In this document: one piece after another, positions 16,437-26,048 of the stretch
How positions within the stretch are numbered: the first letter of the stretch is position 1
Layout: every line of letters begins with the position of its first letter
NCBI RefSeq assembly: GCF_002849225.1
Contig: NZ_PKMC01000001.1
Location: forward strand, 173,932-237,931
Source: Actinomyces sp. UMB0138
GTDB lineage: Bacteria > Bacillota > Negativicutes > Veillonellales > Veillonellaceae
Reading direction: 5' to 3'
DNA length: 64,000 bases
Made by a program: the position numbers and the translations under genes
The notes under the pieces: generated by a model
The model's input: the letters and a program-made list of their open reading frames with translations, nothing else
Databases searched by the model: none
What the model was told of the DNA's origin: nothing

Positions 16437-17270
16437 ATGGATTTAGCGGTTGCCACCAGGGATTTGTCGAAATCTTTTGGTAAACATCGAGTGTTAAACA
16501 GCATCAATCTGCAGGTTCCGAAAGGGTCTTGCTATGGGTTTGTGGGAGCGAACGGGGCTGGCAAAACCACCACCATGAGGATCCTTGCAGGACTGGCCGG
16601 AGCCAGTAGTGGCAGCGCCACCGTGCTGGGAGTTAGCCGGGGCAAACTTCCGGTCAAACCGATCCCTGGCGTGTCTTACTTGACTGATGTCCCCCAGATT
16701 AGCCCCTGGCTTAGAGCCAAGGATGCGCTCATCACTCTCGCCCGCCTGGGTGGAATCTCCCCAGACCTTGCAGCCGAAAGAAGCGACGAACTACTCAATC
16801 TGGTTAACCTCGACAAAGCCCCCGGAAGAATCGGCTCCTTTTCTAGAGGCATGAAGCAACGGATGGGAATAGCCGCAGCACTCGTTACTGCCCCGAAACT
16901 ACTACTGATAGACGAACCAACCAGCGCTCTTGACCCAATCGGGCGAGCAGATGTCCTGGGGCTACTACGCGAGTTAACCGGGCAGGTAACGATAGTATTT
17001 TCCTCCCACATCCTCAGCGATGTTGCAAAGGTCTCTACCCACGTAGGGATCTTGCATCGCGGTAGCCTGCTCGCTCAAGGCCAGTTAGGCGAGCTGGTCA
17101 ATCAGCAAACTAAACACGTTACCCTTGATGTCACGGTGCGTTCAGACGTTGCCACCGCCGTGGCTAAGGCTATCTATAGCCTCGATTCTGCCGCAAAGAT
17201 TCACCCCACCTTTACCGGCTTAGATGAACTTTTCACCAAACTAACTAAGGACGGCGGTAAAAAATCGTGA
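16437..17270 (+). CDS. ABC transporter ATP-binding protein
   Basis: The ATG at 16,437 is preferred over TTG 16,431 because AAAGGAG is nine bases upstream. The 277-residue ATPase has Walker A 'GANGAGKTT', Q-loop region 'YLTDVPQISPW', signature 'SRGMKQRM', Walker B 'LLLIDEPTSALDP' and switch His in 'VFSSHILSD'. This layout is typical of ABC-2 exporters (CcmA/YxlF group) for lipids, peptides or drugs. Its stop overlaps the GTG of the permease gene, so the pair works together. Confidence 0.93.
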   Translation: MDLAVATRDLSKSFGKHRVLNSINLQVPKGSCYGFVGANGAGKTTTMRILAGLAGASSGSATVLGVSRGKLPVKPIPGVSYLTDVPQISPWLRAKDALITLARLGGISPDLAAERSDELLNLVNLDKAPGRIGSFSRGMKQRMGIAAALVTAPKLLLIDEPTSALDPIGRADVLGLLRELTGQVTIVFSSHILSDVAKVSTHVGILHRGSLLAQGQLGELVNQQTKHVTLDVTVRSDVATAVAKAIYSLDSAAKIHPTFTGLDELFTKLTKDGGKKS

Positions 17271-18046
17271 ATACCTCAAGTTTCAGATTGATCTGGCGCT
17301 ATCAAGCTGTCTGGCTCCTACGCTCCCATGGGACATGGATTATAGGTGGGGTATTCGTTATCCTTGCTCTCACCCAAGGATTGTTTACCCAATACACGCC
17401 GCGAATCATCAGATTTCTGGCCGGATCAGAAGTAACCACGCTAATACAGTCACTACCAGACCCCTCCTGGCAGCAAGCCTACGCGGGATGGATAAAGAAC
17501 CTTACCCAAATTCTTACCCTAATCCTTGTTGCAATGAACTCTTTTCGTTGCAGCGTGCTTACCGGCAATGGTGATATTCCTTTTATTTTCCCTGGTAGCG
17601 TGCAGCGCTCTCACTACCTCATCAGCTTTGCTATCAGCAGCTGGCTATCTACCCTATTCCTTGCAGTCTTCAGCGCTACCCTGGCTTGGGCAGGAACATC
17701 ACTGTTATTCCCAGGCGCTAATCCCGCCCCGATCATATTGGCTAGTTTGGTATGGGCGCTACAAATCATTCTCATTCACGCAACACAAACGGTCGCAGCC
17801 ACTTTTAAACCAGGCATCGGCATGCCCCTTGCGGCCGGATTTGGAGCCTACCTACTAACAACGATGTCAGCGATATTTATCCAGGAGGGCAACAAAACTC
17901 CCCTTGGCCTCGCCCCCATAATCAACAACCTCGCTCAAGACACACTCAAGACACCTTGGCTCTGGCCAATCACCAGCAGCCTACTGCTAATCATTGCGCT
18001 ACTTTTCACCGCCACTTACGTATACAACAGAGTAGAACTTAACTAA
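17267..18046 (+). CDS. ABC transporter permease
   Basis: The 259-residue integral membrane protein starts at GTG 17,267, overlapping the ATPase stop by four bases. Six hydrophobic segments are visible, near residues 20-40, 80-95, 115-150, 160-180, 185-205 and 232-252. It would form the channel of the exporter. No substrate can be assigned. The PadR regulator and PLDc_N protein in the operon suggest defence against or export of an antimicrobial or lipid-like compound, as in Yxl-type systems; that is inference. Confidence 0.85.
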   Translation: MNTSSFRLIWRYQAVWLLRSHGTWIIGGVFVILALTQGLFTQYTPRIIRFLAGSEVTTLIQSLPDPSWQQAYAGWIKNLTQILTLILVAMNSFRCSVLTGNGDIPFIFPGSVQRSHYLISFAISSWLSTLFLAVFSATLAWAGTSLLFPGANPAPIILASLVWALQIILIHATQTVAATFKPGIGMPLAAGFGAYLLTTMSAIFIQEGNKTPLGLAPIINNLAQDTLKTPWLWPITSSLLLIIALLFTATYVYNRVELN

Positions 18047-18131
18047 AAGCCAAACACGGGCAAGAAAAATAGATCCAACCGAAAAATAGAAATAGAACCA
18101 CCATCACAAGCACTACAGCGAACGCCACCTA

Positions 18132-18290
18132 TCATCCGTTAGCTAGTTAAACCCCAAAACTGCATCCGAACAGGGAAAACAAGATACTAGGTAACGCAAA
18201 ACCCAAACCCGCTAACGCAAGCGATTTTTCACACCCCCCTAAGCGATACTCGCTAACGCAAAAGGGCACTTATCAAATCCGACGTCTAAG
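18132..18290. repeat. Right copy of the diverged direct repeat, abutting tRNA-Thr
   Basis: CCGTTAGCTAGTTAAACC, then GGGAAAACAAGATACTAGGTAACGC, then AAGGGCACTT and GACGTC match the left copy at 14,898 in order. This copy has about 65 extra bases, holding CGCTAACGCAA twice. The homology ends at the base before the encoded 3' CCA of tRNA-Thr. No gene is seen between 18,047 and 18,290. Confidence 0.65.
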
Positions 18291-18366
18291 TGGAGCCACC
18301 TGTCAGACTCGAACTGACGACCGTCCGCTTACAAGGCGGGTGCTCTACCAACTGAGCTAAGGTGGC
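18291..18366 (-). tRNA. tRNA-Thr (anticodon TGT)
   Basis: On the minus strand the 76-base cloverleaf starts GCCACCT and ends AGGTGGC-T-CCA, giving a 7-bp acceptor stem and an encoded CCA. The D-arm is GCTC-AGTTGGTA-GAGC, the anticodon loop is CTTGTAA with TGT at its centre, and the T-arm is GTCAG-TTCGAGT-CTGAC. It reads ACA codons. The diverged repeat lies directly at its 3' end, a place where integrative elements often insert. Confidence 0.96.
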
Positions 18367-18429
18367 TGGGCAAGGACTAGTTTTACACAGAACTTGCCGC
18401 GATGTGAAACTAGCTTTCTGTTGGCTCCA

Positions 18430-19263
18430 TCACTTAGTCGCTTGCGTCAACATGTCATCAAACGATTTTGCCTGAATTAGCTTGCCGTTTCGCACAATCA
18501 TAGGAGTGCCGTAGGATTTCTTGTCAGTTAGACCAGAATTTACCCACTGCTTAGTCCAGGTCTGCAGCGTTTCCTTTGTCTTGTCAGTATCGAAGGAATC
18601 AATGATCTTCTGGTCTATGCCAAGATCTTTAGCTACCTTTGCAACCTCCTTCTTGCCTTCGTCCACGCTGGTTAGGGACGTTTCAGCTTTACCTTCCTTG
18701 GCATCTTTCAGTACCTGGTTGGTTAGAGCGAAATGCATGTCAATGAACTTTTCTGGCGCTTTGGAAGCCACTTGCAGCGCGCCTGCAGCAGCGGGGAAAC
18801 CCCACGAGTAGTGGGAAGACATAGTGACAACTGGTTTGAAAGTTAGGTTGATCTTGCCATCTTTGGCGGCCTGTACAAGATCATGGCCAATGGCCTGTTC
18901 AAGCTCCAGACAGTGCACGCAGACATAATCGGAATAAAGATCCACATTGGGCAAGCCTTTGACGCGTTTGCCAACCCCGTCCTTTGAAATGACGATGCCT
19001 TTGTTCTCTTTGACAGACTGGCTGTAGGAGGCGCTGGCTCCCTTTGAAGAAGACTTCTTGGACCACAGCACGCCGCCGATCAAGCCGATTGCGACTAGAG
19101 CCGCGATGACCACCACCGCGATCGTTATGTTGCGGGTGGTCTTAGCCTTCTGCTGCTGTTGCCGTTTCGCCTGCAAGTTCTGCTTAGCCTGCGCCAAACG
19201 TTCCTGTTCTTCTGGGCTCATGTGCGCAGCAGCGGAGTTCTTCTTGGAAGGCTTTTTGGCCAT
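18430..19263 (-). CDS. Membrane-anchored DsbA-like thiol-disulfide oxidoreductase
   Basis: The 277-residue protein has a basic coiled N-terminus (residues 1-42), one membrane helix ('ITIAVVVIAALVAIGLIGGVLW') and an extracellular thioredoxin-fold domain. The active site is 'DYVCVHCLELE' (CVHC, near residue 115-118), and the cis-proline loop is in 'SYGTPMIVRNGK'. The helical insert around residues 150-230 fits the DsbA/Thioredoxin_4 family. It would oxidise or isomerise disulfides in exported proteins, like MdbA of actinobacteria. It ends about 60 bases from tRNA-Thr and lies downstream of the kinase gene on the same strand, with a 30-base gap. Confidence 0.9.
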   Translation of the reverse strand: MAKKPSKKNSAAAHMSPEEQERLAQAKQNLQAKRQQQQKAKTTRNITIAVVVIAALVAIGLIGGVLWSKKSSSKGASASYSQSVKENKGIVISKDGVGKRVKGLPNVDLYSDYVCVHCLELEQAIGHDLVQAAKDGKINLTFKPVVTMSSHYSWGFPAAAGALQVASKAPEKFIDMHFALTNQVLKDAKEGKAETSLTSVDEGKKEVAKVAKDLGIDQKIIDSFDTDKTKETLQTWTKQWVNSGLTDKKSYGTPMIVRNGKLIQAKSFDDMLTQATK

Positions 19264-19293
19264 GTGTACTCCTTTGCAAATTAATTGCTGGGA

Positions 19294-20895
19294 TCAAATT
19301 ACTGATGTTGGTAATAACGGTACAACTAGTAACGCTGAAGCGCCTAAGGCTAGCAAGCCTACAATGACGCGGGCGGGAAATGGAGCAAGGAAACGATCTG
19401 TGATTGCGCGCCCTCCCTGCCTCACCTTTCCCATGCCGGGCAGGATCCACCATACAAACATGCTAGCTGCTGGAAAAACCCAAAAGTTGGGCTCTGCTTG
19501 GAGCGCCTCCGCCAGTGCTTGAATGTCGAAGGGATTTGCTATGGAGGGCGAAAAGGTGGCACTAGCGCACACAAGGGCTACGGTCAAAGAGATAAGCCCG
19601 GCGACCGTCACAGCTATGGCGCTGCGCAGTAAATGCCAGGGTAGGCGGGCTAAAGCTCTGGCCCCATCAGAGGCAGCAGGCCCGCCCCTGGGCAGACGGA
19701 CCGAGTGGTAAAAGGCCTGTTGGGAACCAACAACGCCCTCAAGAAGGAAAAGGACCGCCACCACAGGGATCGCAGCCAGCCCCGCATACGCCACTATCCC
19801 AGCAGCGGTAGCCAGTAAACACAGTCCAAAGAACGGGTGCATCTTGGCTGTGGAGGGACGGTAGGGGGCCGGCAGGGCGGTACCGTCAGCCTGCTCTAGC
19901 AACTGCGGTCTTTGCCCGTCTTCAAGCCCTGGCGTTGCCACCACCCCTGCAGAACCGTAGGCGGGAGCCTGGGCAACAGTCTGTTGGAAAGCCTGCACCG
20001 GGTAGGCCAAAGTGGGTGCTACCGGAACGTCCAGCGCCTGCGTTGGGGCGCCCTCGGAAAGAGGCTGCGTAGGGGCAGTAAGCAGTTCTGTTTCCGCCGG
20101 AGCCGGTTCATTTTGCCCCTCACGTAACTGGGCAAGAACCTGCTCCGGATCAACCTGCCCGCGCGTAGGGGAGAGCGCCTGAGTGAGCGCCCGTTGCAAT
20201 CCCATAGGAAGCCCGCGCACATCCGGGGCGCCAGTGCGCACCCGCGCGATTACCGCTTCTAGTGGTCCCGATCCAAAAGGAGGGCGGCCGGTTGCGGCAT
20301 GTACTAGGACTGCAGCCCAAGACCACCAATCAGATTCGGCGTCTGGGGCAGCACCATCTAACACCCACGGCGCTAAATATCCTGGAGTGCCGGTGACTAG
20401 TCCCGTAGAAGTTAACCTTTCGTCTCCGGCTAACTGTGCAATCCCAAAATCGATAAGGACCGGGCCGCGGGCGGACACCATGATGTTGCCCGGCTTAATG
20501 TCGCGGTGGATGACTCCCGACTGGTGCAGCTGACGCAACGCGGCTGCCAAGCGATCCGCCAGGTCAACTAGATCATCACCGCTCCACGGCCCGGCTTCGC
20601 GAATATCCTGGGCCAAGGTAGGTCCAGAGATGAACTCTGTGACTATGAACGCGTCCGCGCCCTCTGTCTCTAAATCTAAGACGCGAGCCACCGCGTCCGA
20701 GCGCACTTTATTGATCGTGGCCGCTTCCCTAGAAAGCCGCTTTCTGGCAGACGAATCCGACCCTAAAAAGGAATGCAAAAGCTTAAAAGCGACAAAGTTC
20801 CCGGCAGGATCCTGCGCCAGGTATACGGTGCCCATGCCACCGCTGCCTAGTTGCCGTACCAACTTGTATCCGGCGATCTGTTGCGAAACTTCCAC
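19294..20895 (-). CDS. Ser/Thr protein kinase with polytopic C-terminus
   Basis: The 533-residue protein starts at GTG. Residues 9-260 are a Hanks-type kinase with 'LGSGGMGTVYLA' (P-loop), the catalytic lysine in 'FVAFKLL', 'HRDIKPGNIM' (catalytic loop) and 'LIDFGIAQL' (DFG). Residues about 262-345 are a Pro/Ala/Thr-rich linker. Residues about 353-530 hold four to five membrane helices. No PASTA or other extracellular sensor is present, so it differs from PknB. The activation segment has 'SWAAVL' rather than the usual 'SLG..L', but the core residues are present. Substrates are unknown. Confidence 0.93.
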   Translation of the reverse strand: MEVSQQIAGYKLVRQLGSGGMGTVYLAQDPAGNFVAFKLLHSFLGSDSSARKRLSREAATINKVRSDAVARVLDLETEGADAFIVTEFISGPTLAQDIREAGPWSGDDLVDLADRLAAALRQLHQSGVIHRDIKPGNIMVSARGPVLIDFGIAQLAGDERLTSTGLVTGTPGYLAPWVLDGAAPDAESDWWSWAAVLVHAATGRPPFGSGPLEAVIARVRTGAPDVRGLPMGLQRALTQALSPTRGQVDPEQVLAQLREGQNEPAPAETELLTAPTQPLSEGAPTQALDVPVAPTLAYPVQAFQQTVAQAPAYGSAGVVATPGLEDGQRPQLLEQADGTALPAPYRPSTAKMHPFFGLCLLATAAGIVAYAGLAAIPVVAVLFLLEGVVGSQQAFYHSVRLPRGGPAASDGARALARLPWHLLRSAIAVTVAGLISLTVALVCASATFSPSIANPFDIQALAEALQAEPNFWVFPAASMFVWWILPGMGKVRQGGRAITDRFLAPFPARVIVGLLALGASALLVVPLLPTSVI

Positions 20896-21124
20896 GCCCC
20901 AATGGTAATGGAGTGCTCTGACAAATTACTGTAAGTCCAGCTCAGCCCGGAAAGGGGAGCGGGGCAGAAAATTCTGGGCCGAAAGGTTATTGCGCTCGCG
21001 AGAAAATATGCGAAAATAGCGTCAACGCCCCTGCGAAATCGCAGAGCGTGTGTCAGCGAAGACACCTGACACTCCACTCGGATCGTCCGGCACGTACCTG
21101 CCGGTGGAGGGAATAAAAGAAGAA

Positions 21125-22246
21125 ATGGCAACTGTAACCTTCGACAAGGCTACCCGCGTCTACCCCGGGGCAACAGAACCGGCGGTTAGCGAACTAGATC
21201 TACACATTGAAGACGGGGAATTCCTTGTCCTGGTAGGTCCTTCTGGCTGTGGTAAGTCCACATCACTGCGTATGCTCGCAGGACTTGAAGACGTAAACGG
21301 AGGGCGCATTTTCATTGGTGACCAGGATGTCACCGACGTGCAGCCCAAGGATCGCGACATTGCGATGGTTTTCCAGAACTACGCTCTGTACCCGCACATG
21401 ACCGTTCGCGAAAATATGGGCTTTGCGCTGAAGATCGCGAAGGTCGACAAAGAAGAGATTCGTCGTCGCGTTGACGAGGCGGCGCAGATTCTTGACTTGA
21501 CCGAATACCTTGACCGCAAGCCGAAAGCACTCTCTGGCGGCCAGCGCCAGCGTGTAGCAATGGGCCGCGCGATCGTCCGTAAGCCCAAGGTATTCCTAAT
21601 GGATGAGCCGCTGTCCAACTTGGATGCGAAGCTGCGTGTACAGACTCGTACTCAGATCGCTACTCTGCAGCGCAACCTGGGCGTCACCACCGTATACGTG
21701 ACCCACGATCAGACCGAGGCGCTGACCATGGGCGACCGCATCGCGGTTCTAAAGGATGGCATCTTGCAGCAGGTTGGTACCCCGCGCGACATGTATGAGC
21801 GCCCCGCCAACGCCTTCGTGGCAGGATTCATCGGCTCGCCCGCAATGAACATTGGAACCTTCGAAGTGCAGGGCGACCACGCCGTGCACGGGCCGGCGCA
21901 TGTGAAGCTTTCGCGTGAAGCAATCGACGCGCTGACCCCTGAAGATGGCGGCAAGATCCAGATTGGCTTCCGCCCCGAGGCCATGGAAGTTGTTGATTCG
22001 ACAGACGAAGCAACCATTCCGCTGACTATCGACATGGTTGAAGAACTCGGTTCTGACGCCTACATCTACGGTCATGTCGAGGGCGCAGAAGGTCTGGGCT
22101 CGGGCAATGACTCCGATGCCAACACCATGATCGTGCGTGTTCCCCCGCGTACCGCGCCGGGAATCGGCAAGACCATCCACGTGCGTCCGCGTCCGGGTAT
22201 GCAGCATAACTTCTCTGTTGCCACCGGCAAGCGCCTGCCTGATTAA
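21125..22246 (+). CDS. Sugar ABC transporter ATPase (MsmK/UgpC type)
   Basis: The 373-residue protein has Walker A 'GPSGCGKST', Q-loop 'VFQNYALYPHMTV', signature 'LSGGQRQRVAMGRAIVR', Walker B 'VFLMDEPLSNLDAK' and the H-loop 'YVTHDQTEALT'. A C-terminal TOBE/OB-like region follows from residue 240 ('IGFRPEAMEVV'). It energises carbohydrate importers. No permease or binding-protein gene is nearby, which fits the shared 'multitask' ATPase role of MsmK in Gram-positive bacteria. The ATG at 21,125 is supported by an upstream GGAGGG and by the family's usual N-terminus 'MATVTFDKATRVYPG'. Confidence 0.93.
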   Translation: MATVTFDKATRVYPGATEPAVSELDLHIEDGEFLVLVGPSGCGKSTSLRMLAGLEDVNGGRIFIGDQDVTDVQPKDRDIAMVFQNYALYPHMTVRENMGFALKIAKVDKEEIRRRVDEAAQILDLTEYLDRKPKALSGGQRQRVAMGRAIVRKPKVFLMDEPLSNLDAKLRVQTRTQIATLQRNLGVTTVYVTHDQTEALTMGDRIAVLKDGILQQVGTPRDMYERPANAFVAGFIGSPAMNIGTFEVQGDHAVHGPAHVKLSREAIDALTPEDGGKIQIGFRPEAMEVVDSTDEATIPLTIDMVEELGSDAYIYGHVEGAEGLGSGNDSDANTMIVRVPPRTAPGIGKTIHVRPRPGMQHNFSVATGKRLPD

Positions 22247-22259
22247 TCGGCAGTAAGAC

Positions 22260-22297
22260 TTTGGGGGTGAAGCCAGGTGCTTCACCCCCAAATTTTT
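22260..22297 (+). terminator. Intrinsic terminator after the MsmK-type gene
   Basis: TTTGGGGGTGAAGC (22,260-22,273) pairs perfectly with GCTTCACCCCCAAA (22,279-22,292) around a five-base loop, followed by TTTTT. As the sequence is symmetric it may also serve ung from the other side. Confidence 0.92.
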
Positions 22298-22320
22298 ATG
22301 TGTTGTTATGCGCAGCCCCC

Positions 22321-22998
22321 CTACGGGAGCTGCCAGTTAATTGGTGCGATGCCCAGTTTTTCCAGTTCGGCATTCGCCCTCGAGAAGGGGCGGGAACCAA
22401 AGAAACCCCGCGATGCCGACAAAGGTGAGGGGTGAGGCGATTCAATCCGCGGATTATTGCCTAGCTTCGGGCCGAGCTTACGCGCATCGGCTCCCCAAAG
22501 GATCGCGACGAATGGTGTGGGACGGCGCACCAGCGCATCTATTGCGCATTCGGTGACTTCTTCCCAGCCCCGTCCTCGGTGGGAAGCTGGTGCTCCCGGG
22601 CGTACTGTCAGCACCCGATTTAGCAGGCAAACGCCCTGCTCGCACCAGGGAGTCAGATCGCCACTGGTTGGAGTGGGTACGTGCAGATCTTCGGTCAACT
22701 CTTTAAAAATGTTGACAAGCGAACGCGGCGGGCGCACTCCCGGTTTTACCGAGAAGCTCAATCCCATGGCGTGTCCTGGCGTGGGGTAGGGGTCCTGACC
22801 TACAATCAGACATTTCACTTTGTCGAACGGATAGGTGAAGGCGCGCAGTACATCAGTCCCAGCCGGAAGATAACCGTTGCCGGCACTGTTCTCCTGCCGC
22901 AACATGTCGCCCAATTCGTGCACTTTTTGTTCCACCGGGGCGAGGGCCTTCGCCCACCCTGGGTCTATGAGTTCAGAAAGCGGTTTAGCTTCATTCAT
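22321..22998 (-). CDS. ung: Uracil-DNA glycosylase, family 1
   Basis: The 225-residue enzyme removes uracil from DNA as the first step of base-excision repair. Family-1 motifs are intact: '[20 protein letters not shown]' with the catalytic Asp in motif A, '[11 protein letters not shown]' with the uracil-binding Asn, and '[21 protein letters not shown]' with the catalytic His and the Leu intercalation loop. The length is that of typical bacterial Ung. It is convergent with the MsmK-type gene and stands alone. Confidence 0.96.
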   Translation of the reverse strand: MNEAKPLSELIDPGWAKALAPVEQKVHELGDMLRQENSAGNGYLPAGTDVLRAFTYPFDKVKCLIVGQDPYPTPGHAMGLSFSVKPGVRPPRSLVNIFKELTEDLHVPTPTSGDLTPWCEQGVCLLNRVLTVRPGAPASHRGRGWEEVTECAIDALVRRPTPFVAILWGADARKLGPKLGNNPRIESPHPSPLSASRGFFGSRPFSRANAELEKLGIAPINWQLP

Positions 22999-23085
22999 AC
23001 CTACTTCTGTCCCCTCACAAGTAGATTCTTGGTAATAGTCCGCGCCATTGCGCGCGGATTAATCTATACCAGGTAGTCTGAGCGC

Positions 23086-23685
23086 GTGAGCGAGAATAGC
23101 TATCCAGAAGACGAATTCGATCAGATCGGCCGGGACCTGCCCGCTGGGGTGCACCGCGCCTCCAAGTCCACTTTCTCGAAAGTGCTGCCCTTCTTGATTG
23201 TGTTGATTGTTATGCCGTTGCTCGCCTGGGGAGTGGTGGGCCTGGTGAAACACAACTCGGGTGTGCAAACCCCCAAAGCGCAGTCGACTAGCCAAGCGCC
23301 AAAGGCCAGCCCTAAGAAACAAACCCCTTCGCCCTCGCCATCTACGGAAGCGAAGGAAGAAAAGACGGAAGAAGCAAAGAAGGAATTCGATCCCTCTCAG
23401 GCTGCTTCCATCCCAGTTTCGGTATTCAACGTGGACGCCGGAAACGGGGTAGCTGGTGAGGCCGCGCAGAAGCTGATCAACTACGGGTTCACCGATTCGG
23501 CTGCATCGAACAGGCCCGACGCAGTGCTGGATCAAACTACCGTCTACTACGGTTCTGAAGATCTTGCAGAAGCTGCCAAGGCCGTTGGTGAGCAGCTAGG
23601 TATTTCGGCTGTCCAACTGTCGCCTGACATTGCGACAGAGCAGGGCCGAATCTACGTCTATATAAAGTCTGACTACCAGCAATAG
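23086..23685 (+). CDS. LytR C-terminal domain membrane protein
   Basis: The 199-residue product starts at GTG. It has a cytoplasmic N-terminus, one helix near residues 33-53 ('VLPFLIVLIVMPLLAWGVVGL'), a Ser/Pro/Lys-rich linker and a LytR_C domain at residues 108-197 ('PVSVFNVDAGNGVAGEAAQKLINYGF', 'TTVYYGSEDLAEAAKAV', 'GRIYVYIKSDY'). This domain occurs in wall-assembly proteins, but no LCP catalytic domain is attached here. Stand-alone LytR_C anchors upstream of groEL are common in actinobacteria. The role is probably in the envelope, not defined. Confidence 0.85.
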   Translation: MSENSYPEDEFDQIGRDLPAGVHRASKSTFSKVLPFLIVLIVMPLLAWGVVGLVKHNSGVQTPKAQSTSQAPKASPKKQTPSPSPSTEAKEEKTEEAKKEFDPSQAASIPVSVFNVDAGNGVAGEAAQKLINYGFTDSAASNRPDAVLDQTTVYYGSEDLAEAAKAVGEQLGISAVQLSPDIATEQGRIYVYIKSDYQQ

Positions 23686-23697
23686 CTAAGCGTATCG

Positions 23698-23732
23698 AAG
23701 GCGCATCCACCCGTAAGGTGGGTGCGCCTTTT
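23698..23732 (+). terminator. Intrinsic terminator after the LytR_C gene
   Basis: AAGGCGCATCCACC (23,698-23,711) pairs with GGTGGGTGCGCCTT (23,717-23,730) with one G-U pair and a five-base loop, followed by TTTC. It separates this gene from the heat-shock promoter region of groEL. Confidence 0.88.
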
Positions 23733-23770
23733 CGCTAGTGGGCGAACCGGGCGGACTAAACTTACGCCGT

Positions 23771-23797
23771 CTTGCACTCTGAGGCTGAGAGTGCCAA
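23771..23797 (+). promoter_or_regulatory. CIRCE operator 1 upstream of groEL
   Basis: CTTGCACTC-N9-GAGTGCCAA matches the CIRCE consensus TTAGCACTC-N9-GAGTGCTAA with few changes, and its inner GCACTC/GAGTGC arms are exact. CIRCE is the binding site of the HrcA repressor. Confidence 0.85.
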
Positions 23798-23805
23798 ACT
23801 TTGAG

Positions 23806-23832
23806 TTAGCACTCCACCGGGGTGAGTGATAA
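23806..23832 (+). promoter_or_regulatory. CIRCE operator 2 upstream of groEL
   Basis: TTAGCACTC-N9-GAGTGATAA differs from the CIRCE consensus at one position. It lies eight bases after the first copy, so HrcA probably binds both and gives tight heat-inducible control of groEL. Confidence 0.9.
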
Positions 23833-23960
23833 CTGACTGCTTATCCCCGCGGAGCAAAAACCAATACAGGTGCTGCATGAGGGTAGAGCCTACCGGATGG
23901 TCCGGGCAGTTCTATCCGTCCGTCGCGGGCATGCACACCGCCAACCGTAGGTAGGAATAA

Positions 23961-25589
<1,629 letters not shown>

Positions 25590-25606
25590 AAAGTACTCCA
25601 ACCGGA

Positions 25607-25647
25607 AAGCCCGCGTTATCCCGCAAATAGCGAGGTAGCGCGGGCTT
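25607..25647. terminator. Possible bidirectional terminator between groEL and the WXG100 gene
   Basis: AAGCCCGCG (25,607-25,615) pairs with CGCGGGCTT (25,639-25,647) around a 23-base loop. It covers the last codons of the opposite-strand WXG100 gene. There is no T-run, so its strength is uncertain. Confidence 0.4.
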
Positions 25648-25906
25648 CCGCGTCTTCATAGGTAGTAGAAGCGGCAGTGAGCGCCTGAGAAATGGAATCG
25701 AGCGCAGATTCCACTTGGGCCTGGGCCCCGCGCCACTGGGTCGTAGCGGAACTAAAAGCGGCAGAAGCGGCACCCTGCCATTCGCCCTCGAGCGCACCAA
25801 GCTGAGACATCATCTGCGCCACATCGGAACGAATCTGCCCAGCGATCGTAGAGACCTGGCCGGCAGCCAAAGAAATAGAACCCGAATTCGCTGTAAAACG
25901 TGCCAT
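25616..25906 (-). CDS. WXG100 (ESAT-6-like) protein, orphan
   Basis: The ATG at 25,906, with AAGGG eight bases upstream, gives 96 residues, the usual WXG100 length. A helical hairpin is evident, with the turn motif 'EGEWQGAASAAF' (W-x-G at the centre) near residue 42 and a C-terminal 'YEDAEARATSLF' resembling the YxxxD/E secretion signal. WXG100 proteins leave the cell through type VII (ESX) machines as dimers. No EccC, membrane component or partner toxin is seen nearby, so it is an orphan in this window. Confidence 0.88.
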   Translation of the reverse strand: MARFTANSGSISLAAGQVSTIAGQIRSDVAQMMSQLGALEGEWQGAASAAFSSATTQWRGAQAQVESALDSISQALTAASTTYEDAEARATSLFAG

Positions 25907-26048
25907 GATTTTCCCTTTCTGATTTTCCCTCACTGGCACGATCAGAATAGAAAAACCCCAACTAGTGTTTAGGTAGAAATGAACAGGCGCCGTGGGCATA
26001 ACGCGCACAGGACACCTGTGGAAAAAGATTTACTGCTAAATAGCTAGC

